From contig QKAF01000156.1 in NCBI GenBank assembly GCA_003246455.1, forward strand, positions 1-33,461: a stretch of 33,461 nucleotides of DNA, written 5' to 3'. Below are positions 24,361-31,785 of this stretch, piece by piece. The DNA is from Bacteroidota bacterium (GTDB lineage: Bacteria; Bacteroidota; Ignavibacteria; SZUA-365). Both the position numbers and the translations under genes were made by a program. How positions within the stretch are numbered: the stretch's first letter is position 1; each line of letters starts with the position of its first letter. The notes under the pieces were generated by a model, which worked only from the letters and a program-made list of their open reading frames with translations, was not told where the DNA came from and searched no databases.

Positions 24361-24560
24361 CGCGTGAGCCGCGCTTCGCGCGTCGGTGTTGGCGCTTCGC
24401 GCCGCGTGAGCCGCGCTTCGCGCGTCGGTGTTGGCGCTTCGCGCCGCGTGAGCCGCCATCGGCGGCGCTTGCCCCCCGCGCCGAAAGGCGCACCCCCGCG
24501 CCGAAAGGCGCACCCCCGCGCCGAAAGGCGCACCCCCGCGCCGAAAGGCGCTCCCCCGCA
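24361..24560. repeat. Hairpin-repeat array B, related to array A
   Basis: A 42-bp unit is repeated twice: CGCGC-TTC-GCGCG (24370, 24412) followed by GGCGC-TTC-GCGCC (24391, 24433). Then comes GCCGCC-ATC-GGCGGC (24452-24466), and four 20-bp units starting at 24481 (core CCGAAAGGCGCACCCCCGCG; the fourth is degenerate). GTGAGCC precedes hairpins at 24362-24370, 24404-24412 and 24446-24454, as in array A. The 20-bp units fold as GCGCC-GAAA-GGCGC. Both arrays share order and orientation: hairpin block first, then 20-bp block. Confidence 0.9.
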
Positions 24561-24592
24561 TTTGGTCCTGAGAAAAAGGATAAGTACGTTTG
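24561..24592 (+). promoter_or_regulatory. Bacteroidota-type promoter for the flotillin-like gene
   Basis: TTTG (24561-24564), a 20-base spacer, and TACGTTTG (24585-24592) give an exact match to the Bacteroidota consensus TTTG-N19-21-TAnnTTTG. The start would be near 24599, leaving a leader of about 130 bases. The remaining stretch to 24727 shows no clear riboswitch. It is the best promoter in the window and supports the phylum assignment. Confidence 0.6.
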
Positions 24593-24727
24593 TATTTATT
24601 GGCGAGCTGCCTGCCCGAATTCGCGCCTGTTCGTGAGCCCCGGGGAAACGCCCTTCTCGTCACGACCCTTCAGAGAACGAAAACAAAGTATCGATTCGCT
24701 TTTATCCCAAGTGTATTGGAGGCTTTC

Positions 24728-26116
24728 ATGCTTACCTGGATCATTATCATCGCTGTCGTCGTTCTTGCCGTCGCCGGTTTCATCTTCTGGATGACGCGGC
24801 AGTACCGCAAGGCGGGACCGAATGAAGTGCTGGTTATCTCCGGCAGGAAAAGTTCGATTCTCACGCCCGATGGCACCCAGCAGGAAATCGGGTACAAGTT
24901 CCGCATCGGCGGCGGTTCCTTCGTCAATCCGTTCACCGAGCAGGCCTCGACCCTGCCGATCGAGGTGGTCACGGTGACCATCAAGACGCCGGAAGTGCTG
25001 TCGAAAGACGGCATTCCCATTCTGTCCGAGTCTTCGGCCCAGGTGAAAATCGACTCCAACGAATACTCCATTTTCCTCGCCACGCAGAACTTCATGGGCG
25101 GCGGCACGGATGCGGTGCGTGAAGTCGCGCAGACGGTGCTCGAAGGAAAGGTGCGCGAGTCGATCGGAAGCATGACGATTTCCGAACTGTACCAGGATCG
25201 CCACGAATTCGCCAACCGCGTCTACAACGCCGTTGTCCGCGATCTCGGCAGCATGGGCCTCGTGATGATTTCCTTCGCACTCAAGGACATCGCCGATACG
25301 CAGGGCTATCTCGAAGCGCTGTCGAAGCCGAAGATCGCCGCCGCCAAGCGCGACGCCGTGGTCAAGCAGGCGGAATACGATCGCGACGCGGCCATCTTCG
25401 CCGCGCAGGCGAACAAGGAAGCGGAAGTGGCCAAGCTGACCGCCGCCGCTGAAGTCGCCGGCAGGACCTGGAAGAACGAAGAGCTGAAAGCCAAATCGCA
25501 GATCGAAGTCAGCAAGGTGCGCGCGCAGGCCGACTCCTCGTATGAACTCGAGCGCTTCCGCCTCGCGCAGGAAGTCAAGCAGGAAGAGTACAAGGTCAAG
25601 CTGATCGAGACCGTGGAAATGGCCAAGGTCCAGACCGAGGAAATCAAGCGCAAGGAAAAGGAACTCGAAGCGAACATCATCAAGCCGGCGGAAGCCCGCA
25701 AGGTGCAGATCATTTCCGAGGCCGAAGCCGAGAGCTTCCGCATGCTGAAGGAATCCGACGCCAAGGCGCAGGTCCGCGCGAAGGACAACGAAATCGAAGC
25801 CGAACGCATCAAGATGCTCGGCAAGTCCGAAGCCGACGCGATGGTCGAGAAAGCCAAGGCGTACGAACAGTACAACCAGGCGGCGATGTACCAGATGGTG
25901 CTCGACGTCCTGCCGGAACTCACCAAGAACGTCGCCGAACCGCTCTCTCGCATCGACAAGATCACGCTCGTCGGCGGAACGGACGGCAAGCTCGGCACGT
26001 CGCAGCTCACCGGCCAGATCACCGAAGTGCTCGCACAGGTTCCGGATCTCGTCAAGACGCTTACCGGCGTCGATCTGTCGAAATACCTCAAGGATAAACT
26101 CGCCGGCGAAGACTGA
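24728..26116 (+). CDS. Flotillin-like SPFH/Band-7 protein
   Basis: A 462-residue membrane-anchored scaffold protein. One N-terminal membrane segment (about 3-22) is followed by the SPFH/Band-7 domain (about 30-200; YRKAGPNEVLVISG and ALKDIADTQGYLEALS). A long charged coiled coil (about 200-400), rich in Ala/Glu/Lys, carries repeated EAE and KEKELE heptads. The C-terminus, SKYLKDKLAGED, is typical of flotillins. Flotillins cluster in detergent-resistant membrane domains and organise membrane proteins. A GGAGG lies 5 bases before ATG 24728. It is followed after about 100 bases by the aminotransferase-kinase fusion. Confidence 0.92.
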   Translation: MLTWIIIIAVVVLAVAGFIFWMTRQYRKAGPNEVLVISGRKSSILTPDGTQQEIGYKFRIGGGSFVNPFTEQASTLPIEVVTVTIKTPEVLSKDGIPILSESSAQVKIDSNEYSIFLATQNFMGGGTDAVREVAQTVLEGKVRESIGSMTISELYQDRHEFANRVYNAVVRDLGSMGLVMISFALKDIADTQGYLEALSKPKIAAAKRDAVVKQAEYDRDAAIFAAQANKEAEVAKLTAAAEVAGRTWKNEELKAKSQIEVSKVRAQADSSYELERFRLAQEVKQEEYKVKLIETVEMAKVQTEEIKRKEKELEANIIKPAEARKVQIISEAEAESFRMLKESDAKAQVRAKDNEIEAERIKMLGKSEADAMVEKAKAYEQYNQAAMYQMVLDVLPELTKNVAEPLSRIDKITLVGGTDGKLGTSQLTGQITEVLAQVPDLVKTLTGVDLSKYLKDKLAGED

Positions 26117-26220
26117 TTCGCAGTGCGCGTCAACCGTTGACCGGACTCCGCGGCCGCTGCATCACTGAACAACGCGCGGTGCGGGTGCTTTTCGAAAACG
26201 ATATCAATTGAGGTAGCAAC

Positions 26221-28575
26221 GTGACGGCAGATAGAATTCATCTCATCGGTTCATCGCCGACGCTGAAGGTCGCCGCGAAAGCCAAGGCGCTCAAGGAGCA
26301 GGGGATCGACGTGATCGACTTCTCCGTGGGCGAACCGGATTTCGGGACCCCGGCCCACATCAAGGAGGCCGCGAAACGCGCGATCGACGAGAACTTCACC
26401 AAGTACACCGCCAACGAGGGCATCCTCCCGCTGCGCAAGGCCATCGCCCGGCAGCTGCAGGAGGAGCACGGACTGAACTACGACCCGGCGTCGGAGATCA
26501 TCGTCTCCAACGGCGCGAAGCACTCCATCTACAACGCCATGATGGCCATCGTCAACGACGGCGATGAAGTCATCATTCCGGCACCCTACTGGGTGTCCTA
26601 TCCCGAGATGGTCAAGCTCGCCAACGGACGCCCGGTCATCGTGCAGACACGGGAGGAGGACGGTTTCCGCCTCACCGCCGCCCAGCTGCGCGATACGATC
26701 AACGCCAGCACCCGGGCGGTGTTCATCAACAACCCTTCCAATCCGACCGGTTCGGGCTACACGCGCGAGGAACTCGAGGCGCTCGCCGAAGTCATCGTCG
26801 AGGAGGACATCATCTGCATCGCCGATGAAATCTACGGCAAGCTGATGTATGACAACCTCAAGTTCACCCGCTTCGCCTCGCTCGGCGAGGAAGTGAAGAA
26901 GCGCACGATCACCATCGACGGCGTTTCGAAAGCGTACTCGATGACCGGCTGGCGCATCGGCTGGGCCGCGGCGCCGAAAGACATCACCGCGGCCATGGCC
27001 AAGGTGCAGAGCCACGCGACGTCGAACCCCAGTTCGGTGTCGCAGCGCGCGGCGCTCGAAGCGTACAAAGGACCCCAGTACGAAATCTCGAAGATGGCGG
27101 CCGAATTCGAGAAGCGCCGCAACTTCGTGGTGTACAAGCTGCAGGGGATTCCGGGCATTTCCTGCCCGATGCCCCGCGGGGCGTTCTACGCATTTCCGAA
27201 TGTCAGCTCTTTTTATCGGATGGAATACGACGGCGTGCCCATTCGCAACAGCTACGGCATGGCCTACTTCCTGCTCAAGCATGCGAACGTGGCCATCGTG
27301 CCGGGCGACGCCTTCGGCAGCGACGACTTCATCCGCATCAGCTACGCCACCTCGATGGCCAACCTCACCGAAGGCATGTCGCGAATCGCCGACGCGCTCG
27401 CGAAGCTGAAGCCGGCCCCGAAGCGCAAGCTGATCAAGCTCGCCAACACCGAAACCGTGATCAAGCACCCGGTGCCGGTGGACTACGACGTCAAAGTCGG
27501 CGTGCGCGATGCGCTGGTGGCTGAGGCCGAAGCGCATCTGAGCTACAGCGGCTACTTCGAATGGAACGCCAATATCAACGGCATGATCGTGCAGCTGCGC
27601 ACCAACGTCGGGCACCTCTACGACTTCTGGGTAGAGAACTGGTATCCCGCGCAGCTCGAAGCCGACATCGAACCGCACGGCGTAATCTACGCGGTGGACG
27701 GCGTGACGGGACGCGAACCGCATGCGTTCTATAATTCCGACACCAAGACCGGCATCCTTTTCAACGCCGATCATTACGGATCCCTGCGCTCCCTGGCGCT
27801 CGGACTCGTCACGGACGTGGCCGAACGCGTCTTCGACATTCATGCCGTACGCGGCCTGACGATGGACGTCGGCGGCGAAGGCGTGCTGCTTCTCGGCCCC
27901 TCGGGAACGAAGAAGACCGAGCTGTTCTGGCGTCTTTTCCAGGAAAGCGAAGAAGTCGCGGTACACAGCAACGACTATGTCTTCCTACGCTACGGCGGGG
28001 GCTATGCGGCCGCGGACAACCCGGAGCGCAAGATGTATATTCAGACCAACGCCGTCAGCACGCATGAAGGACTTGCGAAACTCTTCGACAAGAGTAAATG
28101 CGAAAACGTTACGACGAAGGTCGAAGACTGCCGCAACGACGAGCACAAGCTGCAGGAGTCGTGTCCGCTCAACAGCGGCGCGCCGTACAGTTACAGCTGT
28201 GCGAAGAAAAGCCACGCGATGCTCGATCCCTACTGGCTCGGCGGCATGGCGCGGCACGTCAAGCGCATCGATATCCGTCATGTATTTGTTCTCCGCAACG
28301 ATCCCGTGACCAGTGCCGTGCAGAAGCTCGACATGGACGAGGCGCTGCACATGGTCGAGGCGGGCTATCCCGCCGGGACCTCCGTCGGCGGCAGGCAGCA
28401 GCCGTATTACAACCCGCATCTGCTCGTCAAGTCCGACGAGCGGATGGAGCTGCAGAAACGATTCTTCACGAAGCTGTTCCAGTCCGCCGCCGTCTACCAG
28501 CTCAACGCTGGCACGGCCACGCTCACCGATATGGTGCAGCAGGTGTTGTCACATGTCGGTGCGAACGGAAGGTAA
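26221..28575 (+). CDS. Fusion of a class I aminotransferase with an HprK/PEPCK-like P-loop domain
   Basis: A 784-residue protein read without interruption from a GTG (GAGG seven bases upstream). Residues 1-400 form a complete class-I aminotransferase of the bacterial aspartate aminotransferase type: YTANEGILPLRKAIA, NNPSNPTGSGYTREEL, and the PLP-binding K237 (SKAYSMTGWRIGW). After a short linker, residues about 430-784 resemble the HprK/PEPCK superfamily: GGEGVLLLGPSGTKKTELFW, then HSNDYVFLRYGGG and a late VFVLRND strand. The P-loop (559-567) reads GPSGTKKTE: the usual G of G-K-[ST] is replaced by K564. Whether it still binds nucleotide is uncertain. I know of no described protein with this domain order. 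The aminotransferase part should convert aspartate to oxaloacetate; the kinase-like part may regulate it or phosphorylate something. The next gene is PEPCK-like. Confidence 0.85.
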   Translation: MTADRIHLIGSSPTLKVAAKAKALKEQGIDVIDFSVGEPDFGTPAHIKEAAKRAIDENFTKYTANEGILPLRKAIARQLQEEHGLNYDPASEIIVSNGAKHSIYNAMMAIVNDGDEVIIPAPYWVSYPEMVKLANGRPVIVQTREEDGFRLTAAQLRDTINASTRAVFINNPSNPTGSGYTREELEALAEVIVEEDIICIADEIYGKLMYDNLKFTRFASLGEEVKKRTITIDGVSKAYSMTGWRIGWAAAPKDITAAMAKVQSHATSNPSSVSQRAALEAYKGPQYEISKMAAEFEKRRNFVVYKLQGIPGISCPMPRGAFYAFPNVSSFYRMEYDGVPIRNSYGMAYFLLKHANVAIVPGDAFGSDDFIRISYATSMANLTEGMSRIADALAKLKPAPKRKLIKLANTETVIKHPVPVDYDVKVGVRDALVAEAEAHLSYSGYFEWNANINGMIVQLRTNVGHLYDFWVENWYPAQLEADIEPHGVIYAVDGVTGREPHAFYNSDTKTGILFNADHYGSLRSLALGLVTDVAERVFDIHAVRGLTMDVGGEGVLLLGPSGTKKTELFWRLFQESEEVAVHSNDYVFLRYGGGYAAADNPERKMYIQTNAVSTHEGLAKLFDKSKCENVTTKVEDCRNDEHKLQESCPLNSGAPYSYSCAKKSHAMLDPYWLGGMARHVKRIDIRHVFVLRNDPVTSAVQKLDMDEALHMVEAGYPAGTSVGGRQQPYYNPHLLVKSDERMELQKRFFTKLFQSAAVYQLNAGTATLTDMVQQVLSHVGANGR

Positions 28576-28580
28576 TCCCC

Positions 28581-30431
28581 ATGGCAAAAGATATTTACAG
28601 CAACGACGCCTACAAGAAGTTCTACGAGCAGCTCGTTCCGCTGCTCAACGGACCCAATATCAAGGAAGTCAACCTGAAGTGGCTCGAACCGCGGGTCAAG
28701 GAATATTCGCAGAAGACCGTGTACGGATCCCATGTCTGGCGGTCGGTGCAGAGTTCGCGCCTCGCGGCAAAAACCGTCTATCTCGGTACCGAGAAAGTCC
28801 GCCTTCCGTCACTGCTTCCGTACCAGGAAAAGGTGGTCAAGGGCGCGCCTGACGAACTCGACAAGGTGCTGCACTGGATGAAGACCCTGCCGTTCATCAA
28901 ACTCACGCGGCAGATGGGCAACAACCCCGACTTCAATCCTGTGTGCACGCTTTACCTGAGCGTCGGCGACTGGCGCAATTCGCGTCTCGCATACATGTGG
29001 GGCAACCTGCTCGACGAACCGTCTGGCCGGCCGGGTCCCGCCATCACCATGATCCATATTCCCGAGGAGCATGCCTCCCGTCAGCAGATCCTGACCATGC
29101 CGGAGTTCAACCTGAACATCTGCCTGGGCAGCGACTATCTCGGCGAGGAGAAAAAGGGCTTCCTTCGCCAGGCCATGTGGCTGGCCGACGAGCGCGGCAT
29201 GCTCGGTCTCCACGCCGGTTCGAAAGTGGTGGTCGCACGCGACGCGAAAAGCAATGAGCTGAAGAAGCACGGCGTGATTCTCTTCGGCATGACGGCCACG
29301 GGGAAATCCACCTGGAGCTGCCACCAGCTCGAGATGGATCCCAAGCGCGGCGAGATGACCTATGCGTCGCAGGACGACATCTGCTTCCTTCGCGACGACG
29401 GTTCCGCATTCGGTTCCGAGCACAACTTCTATGTGAAGACCGACGCGCGCAAATCCGACCAGGAAGCGATGTACCACGCGCTCACGCACAAGTCGGCCCT
29501 GCTCGAGAACATCATGGTCGACGCGAAGGGCAACATCGATTTCCTCGACGAGTCGCTCTGCGGCAACGGCCGCGCGGTCGTGCGGATGGATCAGCTCTTC
29601 ATCGAACGCGAGAACAAGCTGATCTCCATCGCGGCGCCGAGCATCAACCTGCCGAGTCTCGACAAGAACGACGCGCTGTGGTTCGCCTTCATCACCCGGC
29701 GCAACACCATCATGCCGTACTCGCAGATGCTGACGCCCGAGCAGGGCGTGCTGGCGTACCTCTTCGGAGAATCCACGCTCAGCTTCGCCGCCAATCCCGA
29801 GAAGGCGGGCGAGTCGGTCCGCATCGTCGGTACCGATGATTTCATCATCGGCAGCCGCGGCGCGAAGGTGAACAAGTTCTACGACATCATCATGAAGCTC
29901 GTCAACCGCTTCCCGGGCCAGGTGAATTTCCGCATCTACAACACCGGCGGCATGGGCGAGATCATCGAGGAGTACGACGAACGCGGCACGACGAAGAAGC
30001 GCATGGTGCGCAAGGCCGAGCGCGTGCCGCTCGAACTGATGGCCGCCATTCAGCGCGGCGACCTGCGCGGCACCAACGTCTACGAGAAAGGCGTGCTCGG
30101 CACCATGTCCATCGTCGAAGCCGACGGCCGCCGCATGGATGAATGGGACGTGCACAAGCTCTACACGCCCGAGCAGATCGATTACTACGTGAAGGACATC
30201 ATCCGCGGCCGCCGCGCCTTCCTTGAGGAAATCGCGAAAGAAGGACTGCGTCCGGAAATCATCGCCGCGGCCGAACGTTCGTTCCGCGCCATGGGCGACC
30301 TCTCCGCGCGCAAGGCCGGCACGGCCTCCGCTCCGGCGTTTGCCCCCGCGGCTCCCGAGCCGCGCGTCATCGTTCAGCGCGAAGAGCCCGTCGCGCGTCC
30401 CCGCAAGCCGGGAGTATGGCGCTGGCGGTAG
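28581..30431 (+). CDS. Divergent PEP carboxykinase (ATP) family protein
   Basis: A 616-residue protein related to ATP-dependent PEP carboxykinase, which makes PEP from oxaloacetate, but clearly divergent. Its kinase-1 loop is GMTATGKST (236-244; usual GLSGTGKT). Other residues in equivalent positions are K191/K192 (EEKKGFLRQ), H211 (GLHAGS), the acid pair D265-D266 (ASQDDICF) and R331 (GNGRAVVR). These match the metal, PEP and nucleotide contacts of the family. Odd features are the missing third acid after DD, extra length (about 540 is usual), and a proline-rich tail (APAAPEPR). It is preceded by GGAAGG, and only 5 bases follow the fusion's stop, so the two are co-expressed. It may complete aspartate to oxaloacetate to PEP. 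Confidence 0.8.
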   Translation: MAKDIYSNDAYKKFYEQLVPLLNGPNIKEVNLKWLEPRVKEYSQKTVYGSHVWRSVQSSRLAAKTVYLGTEKVRLPSLLPYQEKVVKGAPDELDKVLHWMKTLPFIKLTRQMGNNPDFNPVCTLYLSVGDWRNSRLAYMWGNLLDEPSGRPGPAITMIHIPEEHASRQQILTMPEFNLNICLGSDYLGEEKKGFLRQAMWLADERGMLGLHAGSKVVVARDAKSNELKKHGVILFGMTATGKSTWSCHQLEMDPKRGEMTYASQDDICFLRDDGSAFGSEHNFYVKTDARKSDQEAMYHALTHKSALLENIMVDAKGNIDFLDESLCGNGRAVVRMDQLFIERENKLISIAAPSINLPSLDKNDALWFAFITRRNTIMPYSQMLTPEQGVLAYLFGESTLSFAANPEKAGESVRIVGTDDFIIGSRGAKVNKFYDIIMKLVNRFPGQVNFRIYNTGGMGEIIEEYDERGTTKKRMVRKAERVPLELMAAIQRGDLRGTNVYEKGVLGTMSIVEADGRRMDEWDVHKLYTPEQIDYYVKDIIRGRRAFLEEIAKEGLRPEIIAAAERSFRAMGDLSARKAGTASAPAFAPAAPEPRVIVQREEPVARPRKPGVWRWR

Positions 30432-30455
30432 AGATCAGCCGATATCCGATTTCAT

Positions 30456-30485
30456 TGTAGGGGCGCAGCATGCTGCGCCCCTACA
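30456..30485. repeat. Perfect 30-bp palindrome
   Basis: A perfect self-complementary tract in which the left half begins TGTAGGGGCG and the right half ends CGCCCCTACA, meeting at GCATGC around 30468-30473. It lies between the PEPCK-like gene and the YbaK-type gene. The opening TGTAGGG matches the symporter-stop repeat (14154-14160), and GTAGGG the ABC-operon hairpin array (8055-8060). It may act as a terminator although no U-tract follows. Confidence 0.9.
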
Positions 30486-30504
30486 CACATGCAGTCCTGA
30501 GACC

Positions 30505-30969
30505 ATGAAAACCAACGCCACCCGCATCCTCGAATCCCGCAGCATCCCCCACGAACAGCACACCTACGACAGTTCCGACGGGGCGATCGACGCCATCTCC
30601 GTGGCGGACAAGATCGGGGCCGAGCACGAGCAGGTATTCAAGACGCTCGTGGCGCGGGGAGACAAAACGGGTCTCTGCGTGTTCTGCATTCCCGGTCCGT
30701 TCGAACTCGATCTGAAGAAAGCCGCCGCGGCCAGCGGCAACAAGAAGGTGGAGATGATCCACGTGCGTGAACTGCTTCCGCTCACCGGGTACATCCGCGG
30801 GGGCTGTTCTCCGATAGGGATGAAGAAACCGTACCCCACCTGGATCGACGAAACCGCGCAGCTCCACGAACGCATTTACGTCAGCGCCGGCGCCCACGGC
30901 GCGCAGCTCCTGATCTCCCCCGCATATCTCGCCGATGCGATCGACGCCTCCTTCGCCGACCTGACATAA
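30505..30969 (+). CDS. ybaK: Cys-tRNA(Pro)/Cys-tRNA(Cys) deacylase, YbaK type
   Basis: A 154-residue soluble enzyme of the YbaK/EbsC family that hydrolyses misacylated Cys-tRNA(Pro). The family signatures are present: VFKTLVARG (the conserved Lys of the active site is in this strand), GPFELDLKKAAAASGNKKV, and GYIRGGCSPIGMKK, plus ISAGAHGAQLLISP-type strands near the end. The start ATG at 30505 gives the usual length; a longer in-frame reading starts inside the previous gene and was rejected. The ribosome-binding site is weak. It may be transcribed with the two genes upstream across the palindrome. Confidence 0.92.
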   Translation: MKTNATRILESRSIPHEQHTYDSSDGAIDAISVADKIGAEHEQVFKTLVARGDKTGLCVFCIPGPFELDLKKAAAASGNKKVEMIHVRELLPLTGYIRGGCSPIGMKKPYPTWIDETAQLHERIYVSAGAHGAQLLISPAYLADAIDASFADLT

Positions 30970-30970
30970 A

Positions 30971-31120
30971 GAAGAAACCACGAAATCGCGAAAACACGAA
31001 GAAGAGACACGAAGGATTAGTTGAACGGCAATGCCCATCAATACCTATGAGCGTTGTCCGTCTCATAAACCTTCGCGCTTCTTTTTCGCGCTTTAGCGTT
31101 TTCGTGGTTTTTTCTTCCGG
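30971..31120. repeat. Inverted pair of a 46-bp GAAGAAACCACGAA-type repeat, locus 1
   Basis: A forward copy (30971-31015, consensus GAAGAAACCACGAAA... ending CGAAGG) and a reverse copy (31073-31120, CCTTCGCGC... ending TTTTTTCTTC) face each other across 57 bases. They would form a long imperfect hairpin. Two further copies are at 33123-33256. The locus lies just beyond the YbaK stop and before the sigma-factor gene, so it may terminate transcription in either direction. Confidence 0.8.
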
Positions 31121-31254
31121 ATTGTGCGACTTTTCGGGGGGATGTGTCTCTATTACCATGTACGGCCGAATGAACTGCGGAGTATCGCGAAAGCCTGATG
31201 TCCCTTAACAAGCCCGGGTCCCGTCCGTTGTCGAAGCAGCGGCAGGAGGAATTC

Positions 31255-31785
31255 ATGCTCCTGCTGGAAACGCACCATGCGGCGTTTGTCCGCTACGTGC
31301 GTGCCATGACGAAGGACACCGAGCAGGCGCGGGACATCGTGGCGGAGACCCTGCTCATCGCGCTCGAGCGCTTCGACACCCTGCGCGATCCCGCGTCCTT
31401 CCTGTTCTTTCTCATCGCGATCGCCCGCCGGCATTTCTGGCGACTGCGCAAATGGAGCGGCGTGTTCCTGCGCATGGAGACGAAGCACGAGGAGCTTGTC
31501 ATCGATCCCGCGGCGTCGCAGGATCTCCGGCCGGACATCCGCCTGCTTCACGAATGCATCGCGCAGCTGCCTGCCAGGCAGCGCGAAGCCCTGGTGCTGT
31601 TCGAATTCTCCGGACTGAGCCTCAGCGAAATCCAGGAGCTTCAGGGCGGCTCGCTGTCCGGCGTCAAGTCCCGCATCGCGCGCGCGAGACAGAAGCTGGC
31701 AGGACGGATGCAGGAACGCGATGACGTCGAGGAGACGGACAGGGGCAGCGCAGTCGAATGTATCGAGATCGAGGCGGAACGATGA
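31255..31785 (+). CDS. ECF-type RNA polymerase sigma factor
   Basis: A 176-residue sigma factor of the extracytoplasmic-function class. Region 2 spans about residues 8-75 (HHAAFVRYVRAMTKDTEQARDIVAETL and ARRHFWRLRK) and region 4 about residues 100-158 (CIAQLPARQREALVLFEFSGLSLSEIQEL with helix-turn-helix and VKSRIARARQKL). ATG 31255 is preferred over ATG 31198 because a strong AGGAGG lies 5 bases before it and region 2 follows at once; the longer form would add 19 residues. It overlaps the next gene by four bases (ATGA), the typical sigma/anti-sigma arrangement. Its target promoters are unknown; ECF genes often activate their own operon. Confidence 0.88.
   Translation: MLLLETHHAAFVRYVRAMTKDTEQARDIVAETLLIALERFDTLRDPASFLFFLIAIARRHFWRLRKWSGVFLRMETKHEELVIDPAASQDLRPDIRLLHECIAQLPARQREALVLFEFSGLSLSEIQELQGGSLSGVKSRIARARQKLAGRMQERDDVEETDRGSAVECIEIEAER

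Noticed and set aside
30456-30485. The 30-bp palindrome as an insertion-sequence end or recombination site
   Set aside because: No transposase or integrase is nearby, and there is no partner repeat at a suitable distance.
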